64,000 nt of DNA. Origin: Actinomycetospora endophytica. GTDB taxonomy: Bacteria; Actinomycetota; Actinomycetes; Mycobacteriales; Pseudonocardiaceae. This document shows positions 41,232 to 49,997 of the stretch, in pieces. Every line of letters begins with the position of its first letter. Position 1 is the stretch's first letter. The stretch spans positions 2,108,001 to 2,172,000 of the forward strand of contig NZ_JAJNDB010000001.1 in assembly GCF_021026375.1 (NCBI RefSeq), written 5' to 3'. The notes under the pieces are model-generated. The model saw only the letters and a program-made list of their open reading frames with translations. It made no database searches and had not been told where the DNA came from. Both the position numbers and the translations under genes were made by a program.

Positions 41232-42884
41232 GTGACGGCCGGCACGTCGAGGAACGCGACCGGGCCCGCGACCGCGGGCCCGCCCTCGCGCGTCGCCGAG
41301 GACCGTGAGGTCGAGGCGCCCCGCGACGTCGCGTTCCGGACCAAGGCCGTCGTCGGGGCGCTGATCGTCGTCGCCAACGTCGTCGGGGCCGGGATCCTGG
41401 TGGGCCTCGCCGGGTGGGTGCTGCCGTTCCGGGCGCTGGTGGCCGACGAGGCCGAGGCGCTGCGGGTCAACCTGATCCTCTTCGGGGTCTACGCCCCGCT
41501 CGGGGCCCTCGTGGCGTTCGGGTTCGGCTGGACGTGGATGCGGATCCCCGATCCACCCGGCCCCGGGGCCACCGCCGCCGACCGGGACCGGCACCGCCGC
41601 CGCGCCCGCCGGGTGGTGCTGCGGGCGCCGCTGCGTCTCGCGGTGGTGCAGGCCGTGCCGTGGGTGATCGGCGTGGTGCTCTTCGCCGCGGTCGACACCC
41701 GCTGGTCGGTCGCCCTGGCGGTGGCGGTCGCGGGCATGATCGCGCTGGGCGGCGTCACGACGGTGACCGTGGCGTACCGGCTGACCGAGCTCGGCCTGCG
41801 CCGCGAGGTCGCGCGGGTGTTCGTGCTCGAGCCGCCGAGCGGCAGCGGGATGCCCGGCGTCGCGGTGCGCTCGCTCGGCACCTGGGTCCTGGGCACCGGC
41901 GTCCCGCTGCTCGGCCTGGTCATCGCGGCCGGGACGTCGCTGGTCTACGGGGACTACTTCGACGTGACCCGGCTCGGGACCGTGACGCTCGTGCTGGCGC
42001 TCATGGCGCTCGCGACCGGCTTCCTCGTCACCGCGCTGACCTCCACCTCGCTCGCCGCCTCGGTCCTCGCGGTGCGCCGGGCGCTGCGCCGGGTCGAGAA
42101 GGGGGATCTCGACGTCACCGTCGAGGTCTCCGACACCACCGAGCTCGGGCTGCTGCAGTCCGGGTTCAACACCATGGTCACCGGGCTGCGCGAACGCGAC
42201 CGGGTCCGGGAGCTGTTCGGCCAGCAGGTCGGCGAGGACGTCGCGGCCGCGGCGATGGCCGGCCAGGTGGAGCTCGGCGGCGAGGTGCGCGAGGTCGCGG
42301 TGCTCTTCGTCGACCTCGTCGGCTCCACCCGCATGGCCGCCACCCGGCCGCCGACCGAGGTGATGGCGCGCCTCAACCGCTTCTTCGCCGAGGTGGTCGA
42401 CGTCGTGGAGAGCCACGGCGGGTGGATCAACAAGTTCGAGGGCGACGCGGCGCTCGCGCTGTTCGGCGCCCCCACCGACCACGACGACCCCGCGACCGCC
42501 GCGCTCGCGGCCGCCCGCGCCCTGGCCGACCGGCTCGACGCCGAGCACATCGCGATCCGGGCGGGCATCGGGGCCTCGGCGGGGGAGGCCGTCGCGGGCA
42601 ACATCGGCGACACCCGCCGCTACGAGTACACCGTCATCGGTGACCCGGTGAACGAGGCGTCCCGGCTGTGCGACCTCGCCAAGGCGCGCCCGGAGCTGGT
42701 CGCCGCCTCCGGGGCCGCCCTGGGCCGGGCGGCCGAGTCCGAGGTCGGGGAGTGGACCGTCGTGGGGACCGAACGGCTGCGCGGACGGGAGGCCGACACC
42801 GAGATCGCGGTGCCGCGCTCCCGCGTCGACGACGCGGAATCGATCTCCGCCGAAACCGCCCGGTCGGAGGTCACGCGCGGTTAG
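41232..42884 (+). CDS. Membrane adenylate/guanylate cyclase with HAMP domain
   Basis: A 550-residue class III nucleotide cyclase of the mycobacterial Rv1318c/Rv3645 type. About six transmembrane helices fill residues 35-275, a HAMP linker follows (about 280-333: RRALRRVEKGDLDVTVEVSD in part, then GLLQSGFNTMV) and the catalytic domain begins near 353: VAVLFVDLVGSTRMAATRPP with the first metal Asp, NKFEGDAALALFGAP with the second, and YEYTVIGDPVNEASRLCDLA near the C-terminus, which holds the purine-specifying and transition-state residues. It would make cAMP (or cGMP) in response to a membrane signal. It lies downstream of the desaturase. Confidence 0.92.
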   Translation: MTAGTSRNATGPATAGPPSRVAEDREVEAPRDVAFRTKAVVGALIVVANVVGAGILVGLAGWVLPFRALVADEAEALRVNLILFGVYAPLGALVAFGFGWTWMRIPDPPGPGATAADRDRHRRRARRVVLRAPLRLAVVQAVPWVIGVVLFAAVDTRWSVALAVAVAGMIALGGVTTVTVAYRLTELGLRREVARVFVLEPPSGSGMPGVAVRSLGTWVLGTGVPLLGLVIAAGTSLVYGDYFDVTRLGTVTLVLALMALATGFLVTALTSTSLAASVLAVRRALRRVEKGDLDVTVEVSDTTELGLLQSGFNTMVTGLRERDRVRELFGQQVGEDVAAAAMAGQVELGGEVREVAVLFVDLVGSTRMAATRPPTEVMARLNRFFAEVVDVVESHGGWINKFEGDAALALFGAPTDHDDPATAALAAARALADRLDAEHIAIRAGIGASAGEAVAGNIGDTRRYEYTVIGDPVNEASRLCDLAKARPELVAASGAALGRAAESEVGEWTVVGTERLRGREADTEIAVPRSRVDDAESISAETARSEVTRG

Positions 42885-42895
42885 GGTGCGCGCTC

Positions 42896-44656
42896 GTGAC
42901 GAGTGCGGGGTCGACGCCGTCCGCGCGCCCCCGACGCTTCGTGATCTGCGGGGAGAACCTGCTCACGCTGCGCATCGTCGAGGCCCTGCGCCGTCAGGGC
43001 AGCGCCGCCGTCGACATCGTCGTCGTGGTGGCCGACCGCGCGGGCCGCTACGTCCCGCAGATCGAGGACGCCGGCGTCCGCGTCCTCGAGGGCGGGAGCT
43101 CCGACGACGACCGCACCTTCCTGGCCGCGGGCGTGCGCGGGGCGACCGCCGTCGCGCTCGTCGACCGCGAGGACGTCACCAACATCCACCGGGCGCTGCG
43201 CGTCCAGGAGATCGACCCCGACGTGCGGCTCGTGGTGCGGCTGTTCAACACCCGCCTCGGCCGGCGCATCGAGCAGATCCTGCCGACCGCCACCGTGCTG
43301 TCGGTCTCCGAGACCGCGGCGCCGTCGTTCGTCGCCCAGGCGATCGGGCGCAACACCCGCCAGCACATCCGCGTGCCGGAGCGCACCTTCGTCGTGGCCG
43401 GGCGGCGGGAGGTCCGCGACGAGGCCGTGGTGTGCGGGCTGGCCGCCAACTCCCAGCTCGGCGCGCGGGGCGGCCCGCGGCTGCTGCCCGCCGGCGGCCC
43501 CGACGCCGCCGACTACGTCCTCGCCGTCGCCGAGTCCCGCGCGCGGGAGACCGACCAGCTCTCCCGGCCCCGCACCGAGCGGGTCCGCAACGCCGTGGAG
43601 CGCGTCGTCGTGCGGCTGCGCGGGACGTTCACCCGCCGCCTGGCCCGCGCGACGCTGGCCCTCGGCGCGCTGTTCATCCTCGGCACCGTGGCGTTCGCGA
43701 CGGCGGGCGGCTACCACCTCGGCGACGCGATCTACCTGGCGGTCCTCGACTCCGCCGGCGCCGCCCAGCCCGACACCGGCGCCAGCGTGGCGGTCCGGGT
43801 GATCCAGGGGTTCGTCACGGTGATCGGCATCGCGATCATCCCGCTGGTCACCGCGGTCGTGGTGGAGAGCGCGGTGAGCGGCCGGGTGCTGGGGACCACG
43901 CCGCGGCGGATGCCGCGCCGCGACCACGTCGTCGTCGTCGGCCTGGGCAACGTCGGGATGCGCATCGTGACCACGCTGCGCGACCGCGGCGTCCCCGTGG
44001 TCGCCGTCGAGCGCAGCGAGGGGGCGGTCGGGGCCTCGACCGTCGCCCGCGCGGGCATCCCGGTGATCCTCGGCGACGCGACCCGGGAGCGGGTGCTGCG
44101 CGAGGCGGGCGCCGAGGAGTGCCGCGCCCTGGTCGCGGTCACCAGCGACGACGCCACGAACCTGCAGGCCGCGCTCGTCGGGCGGTCGGTGCAGCGCTCG
44201 GTGCGCGTCGTGCTGCGCCTGCGTGACGACGACCTCGCCGGCCGGGTCGAGCGCAGCATGGACGCCATCTCGCGCAGCGTCTCCTACGTGGCCGCGCCGG
44301 TCTTCGCCGCCGCCCTGCGCGACGGTCAGGTGGTCGCGACGATCCCCATCGGGCGCCGGATCCTGCTGATGGCCGAGGTCGCCGTCGGGCGGGCGTCGTT
44401 CATGGCCGGCCTGCCGATCCCGGCGCTCAGCGAGACCGGCGCGGTGCGGGTGGTCGGGGTGTACCGCGGCGCCGGGCCGGACGCGGTGCTCGAGACTCCG
44501 CCACGGCCCCACCGGCGTCTCAAGGTCGGCGACCGGCTGCTCGTGGTCGCCACCCGCGGCGGGCTGGGCACGGTGCTGGAGCGCTGCGCGTCGCGCTCGG
44601 TGTACGACCGGGCCGCCGTGCCGAGCCGTCGGGCGGAGGGCATGGTGTCGGTGTGA
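42896..44656 (+). CDS. Channel-like protein with two TrkA-N (RCK) domains
   Basis: A 586-residue protein. An N-terminal NAD-binding RCK domain (FVICGENLLTLRIVEALRR, then VTNIHRALRVQEIDPDV) precedes two transmembrane helices (about 249-272 and 300-325) and a second RCK domain (HVVVVGLGNVGMRIVTTLRD, VILGDATRERVLREAGAEEC, VTSDDATNLQAALVGRS) with a RCK-C part at the end (RRLKVGDRLLVVATRGG). This is the layout of double-RCK potassium channels such as GsuK and CASTOR/POLLUX. Between the helices, however, the pore-filter position reads DSAGAAQPDTGAS instead of T-x-G-Y-G, so ion selectivity is uncertain. GTG 42896. Co-directional with the cyclase. Confidence 0.85.
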   Translation: MTSAGSTPSARPRRFVICGENLLTLRIVEALRRQGSAAVDIVVVVADRAGRYVPQIEDAGVRVLEGGSSDDDRTFLAAGVRGATAVALVDREDVTNIHRALRVQEIDPDVRLVVRLFNTRLGRRIEQILPTATVLSVSETAAPSFVAQAIGRNTRQHIRVPERTFVVAGRREVRDEAVVCGLAANSQLGARGGPRLLPAGGPDAADYVLAVAESRARETDQLSRPRTERVRNAVERVVVRLRGTFTRRLARATLALGALFILGTVAFATAGGYHLGDAIYLAVLDSAGAAQPDTGASVAVRVIQGFVTVIGIAIIPLVTAVVVESAVSGRVLGTTPRRMPRRDHVVVVGLGNVGMRIVTTLRDRGVPVVAVERSEGAVGASTVARAGIPVILGDATRERVLREAGAEECRALVAVTSDDATNLQAALVGRSVQRSVRVVLRLRDDDLAGRVERSMDAISRSVSYVAAPVFAAALRDGQVVATIPIGRRILLMAEVAVGRASFMAGLPIPALSETGAVRVVGVYRGAGPDAVLETPPRPHRRLKVGDRLLVVATRGGLGTVLERCASRSVYDRAAVPSRRAEGMVSV

Positions 44657-44949
44657 TCCGCAACGTGGTGGTCGGGGTCGTCGCCGACGGGGTGCCGCCG
44701 GAGCAGGTCGAGACCGCGCTGCAGGCACTGCGCGACCTGCGCGTCGAGGGGCTCGAGTTCACCCTGCTCGCCGGCCAGGACCGCGGGCTGCGCCCCGGGA
44801 ACGCGTCCTACTGCCTGACCGTCGACTTCCCCGACGACGAGGCCTACCGCGTCTACGACGCGGACCCCGAGCACAACCGGATCCGCCGGGAGCTGTTCGC
44901 GCCGATCAGCTCGTCCATCCAGCGCATCCAGTTCGCCCTTCCCGACTGA
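44653..44949 (+). CDS. Dabb-family (stress-responsive alpha/beta barrel) protein
   Basis: A 98-residue single-domain protein: IRNVVVGVVADGVPPEQVET, LRDLRVEGLEFTLLAGQDRG, CLTVDFPDDEAYRVYDADPE and ELFAPISSSIQRIQFAL. The strand-helix-strand order, with an acidic loop before the last helix, is that of Dabb-domain proteins, small dimeric ferredoxin-like barrels. GTG 44653 overlaps the RCK-protein stop by GTGA, so it is translationally coupled to the channel-like protein. Role unknown. Confidence 0.75.
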   Translation: MIRNVVVGVVADGVPPEQVETALQALRDLRVEGLEFTLLAGQDRGLRPGNASYCLTVDFPDDEAYRVYDADPEHNRIRRELFAPISSSIQRIQFALPD

Positions 44950-45041
44950 CCGCGCCGTCGCCGGGGAGATCACGACCGTTCCCGGGACGAACCGGGCTCC
45001 CGTCACCCGCCGTGCACCCGGGTTCGGCACAGTGGGGCGTC

Positions 45042-46238
45042 GTGCGCATCCTCGTCGCCGCCCTGGGCTCCCCCGGCCACGCCTTCCCGCTCGTCCCCCT
45101 CGCCCGCGCCCTGCACGACGCGGGCCACGGCGTCACGTTCGCGACCGGCCCGGACACCGCGGCCACCATCGCGACCTCCGGGGTCCCCACGGCGATCGCC
45201 GGGCGACCGGTCTTCGACGCCTTCCGCGAGGTGATGATCGACCACGGGCTGTCCGAGCGGCCGTCGGACCCGGAGACGATGCGCGTCGTCGCGAGCGAGG
45301 TCTTCGGTGCCGTCATGCCGCGGTCGGTGGCGGGCGACCTCGTCCCGTGGCTGGACGAGCACCGCCCCGACCTCGTCATCTCCGAGGTCGGCGACCCGGG
45401 CGCCGCGCTCGCCGCCCGCACCGTGAGCGTCCCGTGCGTGCTGCACTCCTTCGGGCGCCGCCCCTCGCCGCACTCGCCGATGAGCATGACGATGCCGGCG
45501 CACCTCGCCGCGGTGGCCGACGACCTCGGGTCGCCGCTGGCCGAGGGCGACGCGACCGGCCACGCCTACCTCGACATCTGCCCGCCGTCGCTGCAGGAGC
45601 CGGACTCGACGGCCTACCTCAAGGGCATGACGGAGCTACCGCTGCGCCCCGTGCCCTGGAACCCGCCGACGTCGTTCACGCCGCGGCACCTCACCGGCCG
45701 GCCGTGGGTGCTGCTCACCCTGGGGACCGCGTTCGGCGAGGCGGACGTGCTGCGCACCGCCCTGACCGGCCTGCGCGGGCTCGACGTCGACGTGCTCGTC
45801 GCGACCGGCTCGGTCGAGGCGGGCGAGCTGGCCGACCTCGAGACCGCGGGCGTGCAGGTCGAGGGCTTCGTCCCGCAGGCCGACCTGCTGCGAGGCGAGG
45901 TCGACGGGGTCGCCCCGCCCGCGCTGGTGGTGCACCACGGCGGCAGCGGGACCACGCTCTCGTGCGCCGGTGCGGGCGTACCACAGCTCTTCCTGCCCCA
46001 GGGCGCCGACCAGTTCTTCAACGCCCAGGCCGTGACGACGGCGGGGGCGGGCATCCAGCTGATCGGGGAGGGCGTGGCGGCAGCCGCGGTGACGGCCGCC
46101 GCGACCGACCTGCTCGCCGAGGGGCCGGAACGCGCCGCGGCCCGCGCTCTGGCCTCGGAGGTCGAGGGCCTGCCCGCCCCCGCCGAGGTGGCCGCCGACG
46201 TCGACCGGTGGGCCTTCCCGCGTCAGCCGGCGATGTAG
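45042..46238 (+). CDS. Family-1 (MGT-type) glycosyltransferase
   Basis: A 398-residue GT-B glycosyltransferase: VRILVAALGSPGHAFPLVPL, FATGPDTAATIA, then VLLTLGTAFGEADVLRTALT starting the C-terminal half, and the nucleotide-sugar signature VVHHGGSGTTLSCAGAGVPQ followed by LPQGADQFFNAQ. The HHGGSGT motif resembles macrolide and mycobacterial glycopeptidolipid enzymes. Acceptor probably lipid or small phenolic. GTG 45042 is the start. Its last 16 bp overlap the end of the converging CBS gene. Confidence 0.9.
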   Translation: MRILVAALGSPGHAFPLVPLARALHDAGHGVTFATGPDTAATIATSGVPTAIAGRPVFDAFREVMIDHGLSERPSDPETMRVVASEVFGAVMPRSVAGDLVPWLDEHRPDLVISEVGDPGAALAARTVSVPCVLHSFGRRPSPHSPMSMTMPAHLAAVADDLGSPLAEGDATGHAYLDICPPSLQEPDSTAYLKGMTELPLRPVPWNPPTSFTPRHLTGRPWVLLTLGTAFGEADVLRTALTGLRGLDVDVLVATGSVEAGELADLETAGVQVEGFVPQADLLRGEVDGVAPPALVVHHGGSGTTLSCAGAGVPQLFLPQGADQFFNAQAVTTAGAGIQLIGEGVAAAAVTAAATDLLAEGPERAAARALASEVEGLPAPAEVAADVDRWAFPRQPAM

Positions 46239-46651
46239 GCCTCGAGCTGGGAGCGGTGCGCCTCCAGCTCGTCGAGCCGGTTCTTCACGACGTCGCCGAT
46301 GCTGACGATCCCGGTCAGCCTCCCGTTCTCGACGACGGGGATGTGCCGGATGCGGCGCTCGGTCATCGTCGCGGCGAGGGCGTCGACCTCGTCGTCGGGA
46401 CCGCACGTCGTGACGTGACCGCTCATGATCGAGGTGACGGCGTCGGCCAGGAGCGCGGCACCGCGGTGGTGGAGGTGCCGGACGACGTCACGCTCGGAGA
46501 CCATCCCGACCACCGCCCCCTCGGCGTCGACGACGACCGCCGCACCGACCCCCCGGGCCGCAAGCGCGGTCAGCAGGCTGGGCACCGGGGTCTCCGGCTC
46601 GACGGTGAGCACACCGGTGGGCTTCTGGGCCAGGACGTCCCCGATGCGCAT
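46223..46651 (-). CDS. CBS-domain pair protein
   Basis: A 142-residue protein made of two CBS motifs (MRIGDVLAQKPTGVLTVEPE, then GAAVVVDAEGAVVGMVSERD; and DEVDALAATMTERRIRHIPV, then ENGRLTGIVSIGDVVKNRL). CBS pairs bind adenine nucleotides and sense energy state. This is the stand-alone type common in actinobacteria; some members are hypoxia- or stress-induced. ATG 46651 has GAGGGAG upstream. The 3' end overlaps the glycosyltransferase gene on the other strand. Confidence 0.92.
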   Translation of the reverse strand: MRIGDVLAQKPTGVLTVEPETPVPSLLTALAARGVGAAVVVDAEGAVVGMVSERDVVRHLHHRGAALLADAVTSIMSGHVTTCGPDDEVDALAATMTERRIRHIPVVENGRLTGIVSIGDVVKNRLDELEAHRSQLEAYIAG

Positions 46652-46807
46652 GCTCGTCTCCCTCGTCCGGTGTCGTCGTCCGTGTGACGACGGTCTCACG
46701 CCGCCGTGACCTCGGGAAGGGCTCCGTCGGGGGCTTCGCGGACCGGGCGGGCGGTCACTGCGCGCCACTATCGTCTCCGGGAGGGCGATGAGGAGGAAGG
46801 ACGTCTG

Positions 46808-47695
46808 ATGAAGGGCATCGTCGAGGTCAGTCCGCGGGACGGCCTGCAGAACGAGCGCGCCGTGCTCGAGACCGACGCGAAGGTCGAGCTGATCACCCGG
46901 GCGATCGCCGCCGGCGCGCGCCGGATCGAGTCGGCGTCGTTCGTGCACCCGAAGCTGGTGCCGGCGATGGCCGACGCCGAGGCCGTGATGGAGCGGGTGC
47001 CGCGGCCCGAGGGGGTCTCGCACATCGGGCTGGTGCTCAACCGCCGCGGCTACGACCGGGCCGTCTCGGCGGCGGTGGACGAGATCAACGTCGTCGTCCC
47101 GGCCTCCGACGGCTTCGCCAAGGCGAACCAGAACTCGACCACCGAGGCGCTGACCGAGGTGGCCGAGGAGGTCCTCGCCGAGGCCTCGTCGACGGGGCTG
47201 TTCGCCACGGTGACCATCGCGACCTCGTTCGGCTGCCCGTTCGACGGCGAGGTCGACCCGGCCCGCGTCGTCGAGGTGGCGCGGCGCTCCGCGGCCGCCG
47301 GGGCGAATGAGATCGCGATCGCGGACACCATCGGCGTCGGGGTGCCGACCCAGGTCCGCACGCTGCTCGACGGGGTCCGGGAGGTGGCGCCGCGGGTGAT
47401 CATGCGGGCGCACTTCCACAACACCCGCAACACCGGCTTCGCCAACGCGGTCGCGGCCCAGGAGTGGGGGGTCGACTGGCTGGACTCCTCCAACGGCGGG
47501 ATCGGCGGCTGCCCGTTCGCCCCTGCCGCGACCGGCAACATCGCCACCGAGGATCTGGTCTACCTGCTCGAGCGGATGGGGGTGCCGACCGGCCTGGACC
47601 TCGACGCGCTGCTCCCGATCGCCGGCTTCCTCTCCGACCAGCTCGGCTACCGGGTCCCGGCCCTGCTCCCGCGCGCGGGCACCTTCGGAGGCTGA
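46808..47695 (+). CDS. mvaB: Hydroxymethylglutaryl-CoA lyase
   Basis: A 295-residue HMGL-family TIM barrel cleaving 3-hydroxy-3-methylglutaryl-CoA to acetyl-CoA and acetoacetate, last step of leucine catabolism. Signature elements are EVSPRDGLQNER (metal Asp), SFVHPKLVPAMADAE, RAHFHNTRNTGFANA (His-x-His) and the active-site loop GGIGGCPFAPAATGN with the catalytic Cys. AGGAAGGA precedes ATG 46808. No other leucine-degradation genes are adjacent. The acetoacetate product could feed a CoA-transferase such as the pair at 48.5-50 kb, but that pair is embedded in the catechol cluster. Confidence 0.92.
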   Translation: MKGIVEVSPRDGLQNERAVLETDAKVELITRAIAAGARRIESASFVHPKLVPAMADAEAVMERVPRPEGVSHIGLVLNRRGYDRAVSAAVDEINVVVPASDGFAKANQNSTTEALTEVAEEVLAEASSTGLFATVTIATSFGCPFDGEVDPARVVEVARRSAAAGANEIAIADTIGVGVPTQVRTLLDGVREVAPRVIMRAHFHNTRNTGFANAVAAQEWGVDWLDSSNGGIGGCPFAPAATGNIATEDLVYLLERMGVPTGLDLDALLPIAGFLSDQLGYRVPALLPRAGTFGG

Positions 47696-47738
47696 GAGTT
47701 CCCGGGCTGAGGGTTCCCGGGTGGGCGAGGATGAGGTC

Positions 47739-48404
47739 ATGGCCGACACCCCGACCCCCGGCGATCCCCACGCGACGAACACCGCGGGCAACCCGCTCCT
47801 CGAGCGCGCCTACGCCCTGGCCGACGCGGACGAGGCCCGGGCGCTCTACGACGAGTGGGCCGAGCGCTACGACGCCGACCTCACCGACGCCTCACAGGGC
47901 TACGTCGGGCCGGAGGTCGCGGCCGGCACGGTGGAGCGCGTCGCGGGCGTGGACGGCGAGATCCTCGACGCCGGGTGCGGCACCGGGCTGGTCGGCGTCG
48001 CGCTCGCGGCGCGCGGGGCGCGGACGATCGACGGCGTCGACCTCTCGCCCGGGATGCTGGAGCAGGCGAAGGCGACGGGCGCCTACCGGCGGCTGGCCCC
48101 CGCGGACCTCTCGCGGGCGCTCCCGGTGGCGGCGGACTCCTACGACGTCGTGGTGTGCGTCGGGACGCTGACCCACGGCCACGTCGGGCCGGGGGCGTTC
48201 GGCGAGTTCGTCCGGCTCACCCGGCCGGGCGGGGCGATCGTCGCGACGGTGCTCGACGACATCTGGGACTCCGGCGGCTACCGCGCCGAGGTGGACCGGC
48301 TCGCGCAGATGGCGATGGTCGAGATCGTGTCCACCGACGTCGTCGACTACCGCAAGGCGGCGGACGTCAGCGCGCGGATGGTGGTGCTCCGGGTGGCGCA
48401 GTAG
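47739..48404 (+). CDS. SAM-dependent methyltransferase (class I)
   Basis: A 221-residue methyltransferase. It opens with the LYDEWAERYDADLTD helix typical of Williams-Beuren-like enzymes, then motif I ILDAGCGTGLVGVALAARG, motif II DGVDLSPGMLEQAK, YDVVVCVGTLTHGHVGP and LTRPGGAIVATV. ATG 47739 follows GAGG. It lies 43 bp after the HMG-CoA lyase gene and probably shares its transcript. Substrate unknown. A strong hairpin separates it from the converging pca/cat operon. Confidence 0.87.
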   Translation: MADTPTPGDPHATNTAGNPLLERAYALADADEARALYDEWAERYDADLTDASQGYVGPEVAAGTVERVAGVDGEILDAGCGTGLVGVALAARGARTIDGVDLSPGMLEQAKATGAYRRLAPADLSRALPVAADSYDVVVCVGTLTHGHVGPGAFGEFVRLTRPGGAIVATVLDDIWDSGGYRAEVDRLAQMAMVEIVSTDVVDYRKAADVSARMVVLRVAQ

Positions 48405-48456
48405 CCCGGCGGCCGTTCGCGCTCGCCCAGAACCCGCCCGCGCCCGGCCAGAACCC

Positions 48457-48504
48457 ACGAACGGCACGTTCATCACCATCGACGGTGACGAGCGTGCCGT
48501 TCGT
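48457..48504. terminator. Bidirectional hairpin at the end of the catechol operon
   Basis: ACGAACGGCACG and CGTGCCGTTCGT are perfect 12-base arms; the pairing continues with mismatches inward (TTCATCACC / GGTGACGAG) around ATCGAC. It lies between the converging methyltransferase and pcaJ genes. Confidence 0.8.
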
Positions 48505-48523
48505 CCGTTCGGGGCTGGGCCGA

Positions 48524-49162
48524 TCAGCCCAGCGCGCTGGTGAGCTCCGCGCCGGTCTTCTCGCGGACCTCGTCCTCGGTGATGCCGTCGGCGAGCTCGC
48601 GCAGCACGAGGCCGGAGTCGGTCACGTCGATGACGGCGAGGTCCGTGATGATCCGCTGCACGACGCCCTGACCGGTCAGCGGCAGGTCGCACTTCTCGAC
48701 GATCTTGTGGGCGCCGTCCTTGGCGGTGTGCTCCATGAGCACGATGACGGTCTTCGCGCCGTGGACGAGGTCCATCGCGCCCCCCATGCCCTTGACCATC
48801 TTGCCGGGGATCATCCAGTTCGCGATGTCGCCGGTCTGCGAGACCTGCATCGCGCCGAGGATCGCGGTGTCGACCTTGCCGCCGCGGATCATCCCGAAGC
48901 TCAGCGCGGAGTCGAAGAACGACGCCCCGGGCAGCGTCGTGACGGTCTCCTTGCCCGCGTTGATCAGGTCCGGGTCGACGTCGGCGTCGTAGGGGTACGG
49001 CCCGACGCCGAGCAGCCCGTTCTCGGAGTGCAGCACCATGCCCACGCCCTCGGGGACGTAGTTCGGCACGAGGGTCGGCAGCCCGATCCCGAGGTTGACG
49101 TAGGAACCGTCGTGGAGCTCCTGGGCCGCGCGGGCGGCCATCTGCTCGCGGGTGAGGCTCAC
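48524..49162 (-). CDS. pcaJ: 3-oxoacid (3-oxoadipate) CoA-transferase, beta subunit
   Basis: A 212-residue family-I CoA-transferase beta subunit. The catalytic Glu is in [13 protein letters not shown]; other landmarks are [10 protein letters not shown] at the N-terminus and [13 protein letters not shown]. With the alpha subunit it moves CoA from succinyl-CoA to a 3-oxoacid. Sequence alone does not separate 3-oxoadipate from acetoacetate enzymes, but the position at the end of a catechol operon favours 3-oxoadipate. GTG 49162 overlaps the alpha-subunit stop by GTGA. Confidence 0.88.
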   Translation of the reverse strand: MSLTREQMAARAAQELHDGSYVNLGIGLPTLVPNYVPEGVGMVLHSENGLLGVGPYPYDADVDPDLINAGKETVTTLPGASFFDSALSFGMIRGGKVDTAILGAMQVSQTGDIANWMIPGKMVKGMGGAMDLVHGAKTVIVLMEHTAKDGAHKIVEKCDLPLTGQGVVQRIITDLAVIDVTDSGLVLRELADGITEDEVREKTGAELTSALG

Positions 49163-49962
49163 TTGTTCATCGTCTCCTGGGTCGTGCGCTTCTCGATGTG
49201 CTTGCGCTGCACTTCCTCCGGCGTCAGCTCGACGACGCGGTGGACGAAGATGCCGGGCAGGTGGACCTCGTCGGGGTCGATCTCCCCGGGCTCGACGAGC
49301 TCCTCGACCTCGGCGATCGCGAGCCGGCCCGCCATCGCGCACAGCGGGTTGAAGTTCTGCGAGGACTTGTTGAAGACCAGGTTGCCGTGCCGGTCGCCCT
49401 TCGCGGCGCGGACCAGCGAGACGTCGATGTCCAGGGCCAGCTCGAGGACGTGGGGCTTGCGCACCTTCGAGCCGTCGGGCTGGGTCACCTCGAACTCGCG
49501 GACCTCCTTGGCCGGGGAGGTCGCGACGACGTTGCCCTCGGCGTCGTAGCGCCACGGCAGCCCGCCGTCGGCGATCATCGTCCCGACGCCGGCCGGGGTG
49601 TAGAAGGCCGGGACGCCGGTGCCCGCGGCGCGCAGCCGCTCGGCCAGGGTGCCCTGCGGGGTCAGCTCGACCTCGACCTCACCGCCGAGGTACTGGCGGG
49701 CGAACTCCTTGTTCTCCCCGATGTAGGAGGCGGTCACCCGGGAGATGCGGTGCTGCTCGAGCAGCACGCCCAGCCCCCACCCGTCGACGCCGCAGTTGTT
49801 GCTCGCGACCTTCAGGTCGGAGACCTCGGTCCGGTTCAGCGCGTCGATCAGCACGATCGGCACCCCGGAGAGCCCGAAGCCCCCCACGGCGAGCGAGGCG
49901 CCGCTGGGGATGCCGGCCACCGCCTCGTCCGCCGACGCCCACACCTTGTCGATAGCGCTCAT
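49159..49962 (-). CDS. pcaI: 3-oxoacid (3-oxoadipate) CoA-transferase, alpha subunit
   Basis: A 267-residue alpha subunit: [20 protein letters not shown] with the G-G-F-G loop, [36 protein letters not shown] and [13 protein letters not shown]. Substrate-binding residues are conserved. It forms a heterotetramer with the beta subunit encoded next. ATG 49962 is preceded by a weak GAAGGGAAG. The gene follows pcaD in the operon by 36 bp. Confidence 0.88.
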   Translation of the reverse strand: MSAIDKVWASADEAVAGIPSGASLAVGGFGLSGVPIVLIDALNRTEVSDLKVASNNCGVDGWGLGVLLEQHRISRVTASYIGENKEFARQYLGGEVEVELTPQGTLAERLRAAGTGVPAFYTPAGVGTMIADGGLPWRYDAEGNVVATSPAKEVREFEVTQPDGSKVRKPHVLELALDIDVSLVRAAKGDRHGNLVFNKSSQNFNPLCAMAGRLAIAEVEELVEPGEIDPDEVHLPGIFVHRVVELTPEEVQRKHIEKRTTQETMNK

Positions 49963-49997
49963 GCGCTTCCCTTCGTCACGAGCTCGAGCCCGTTCAT

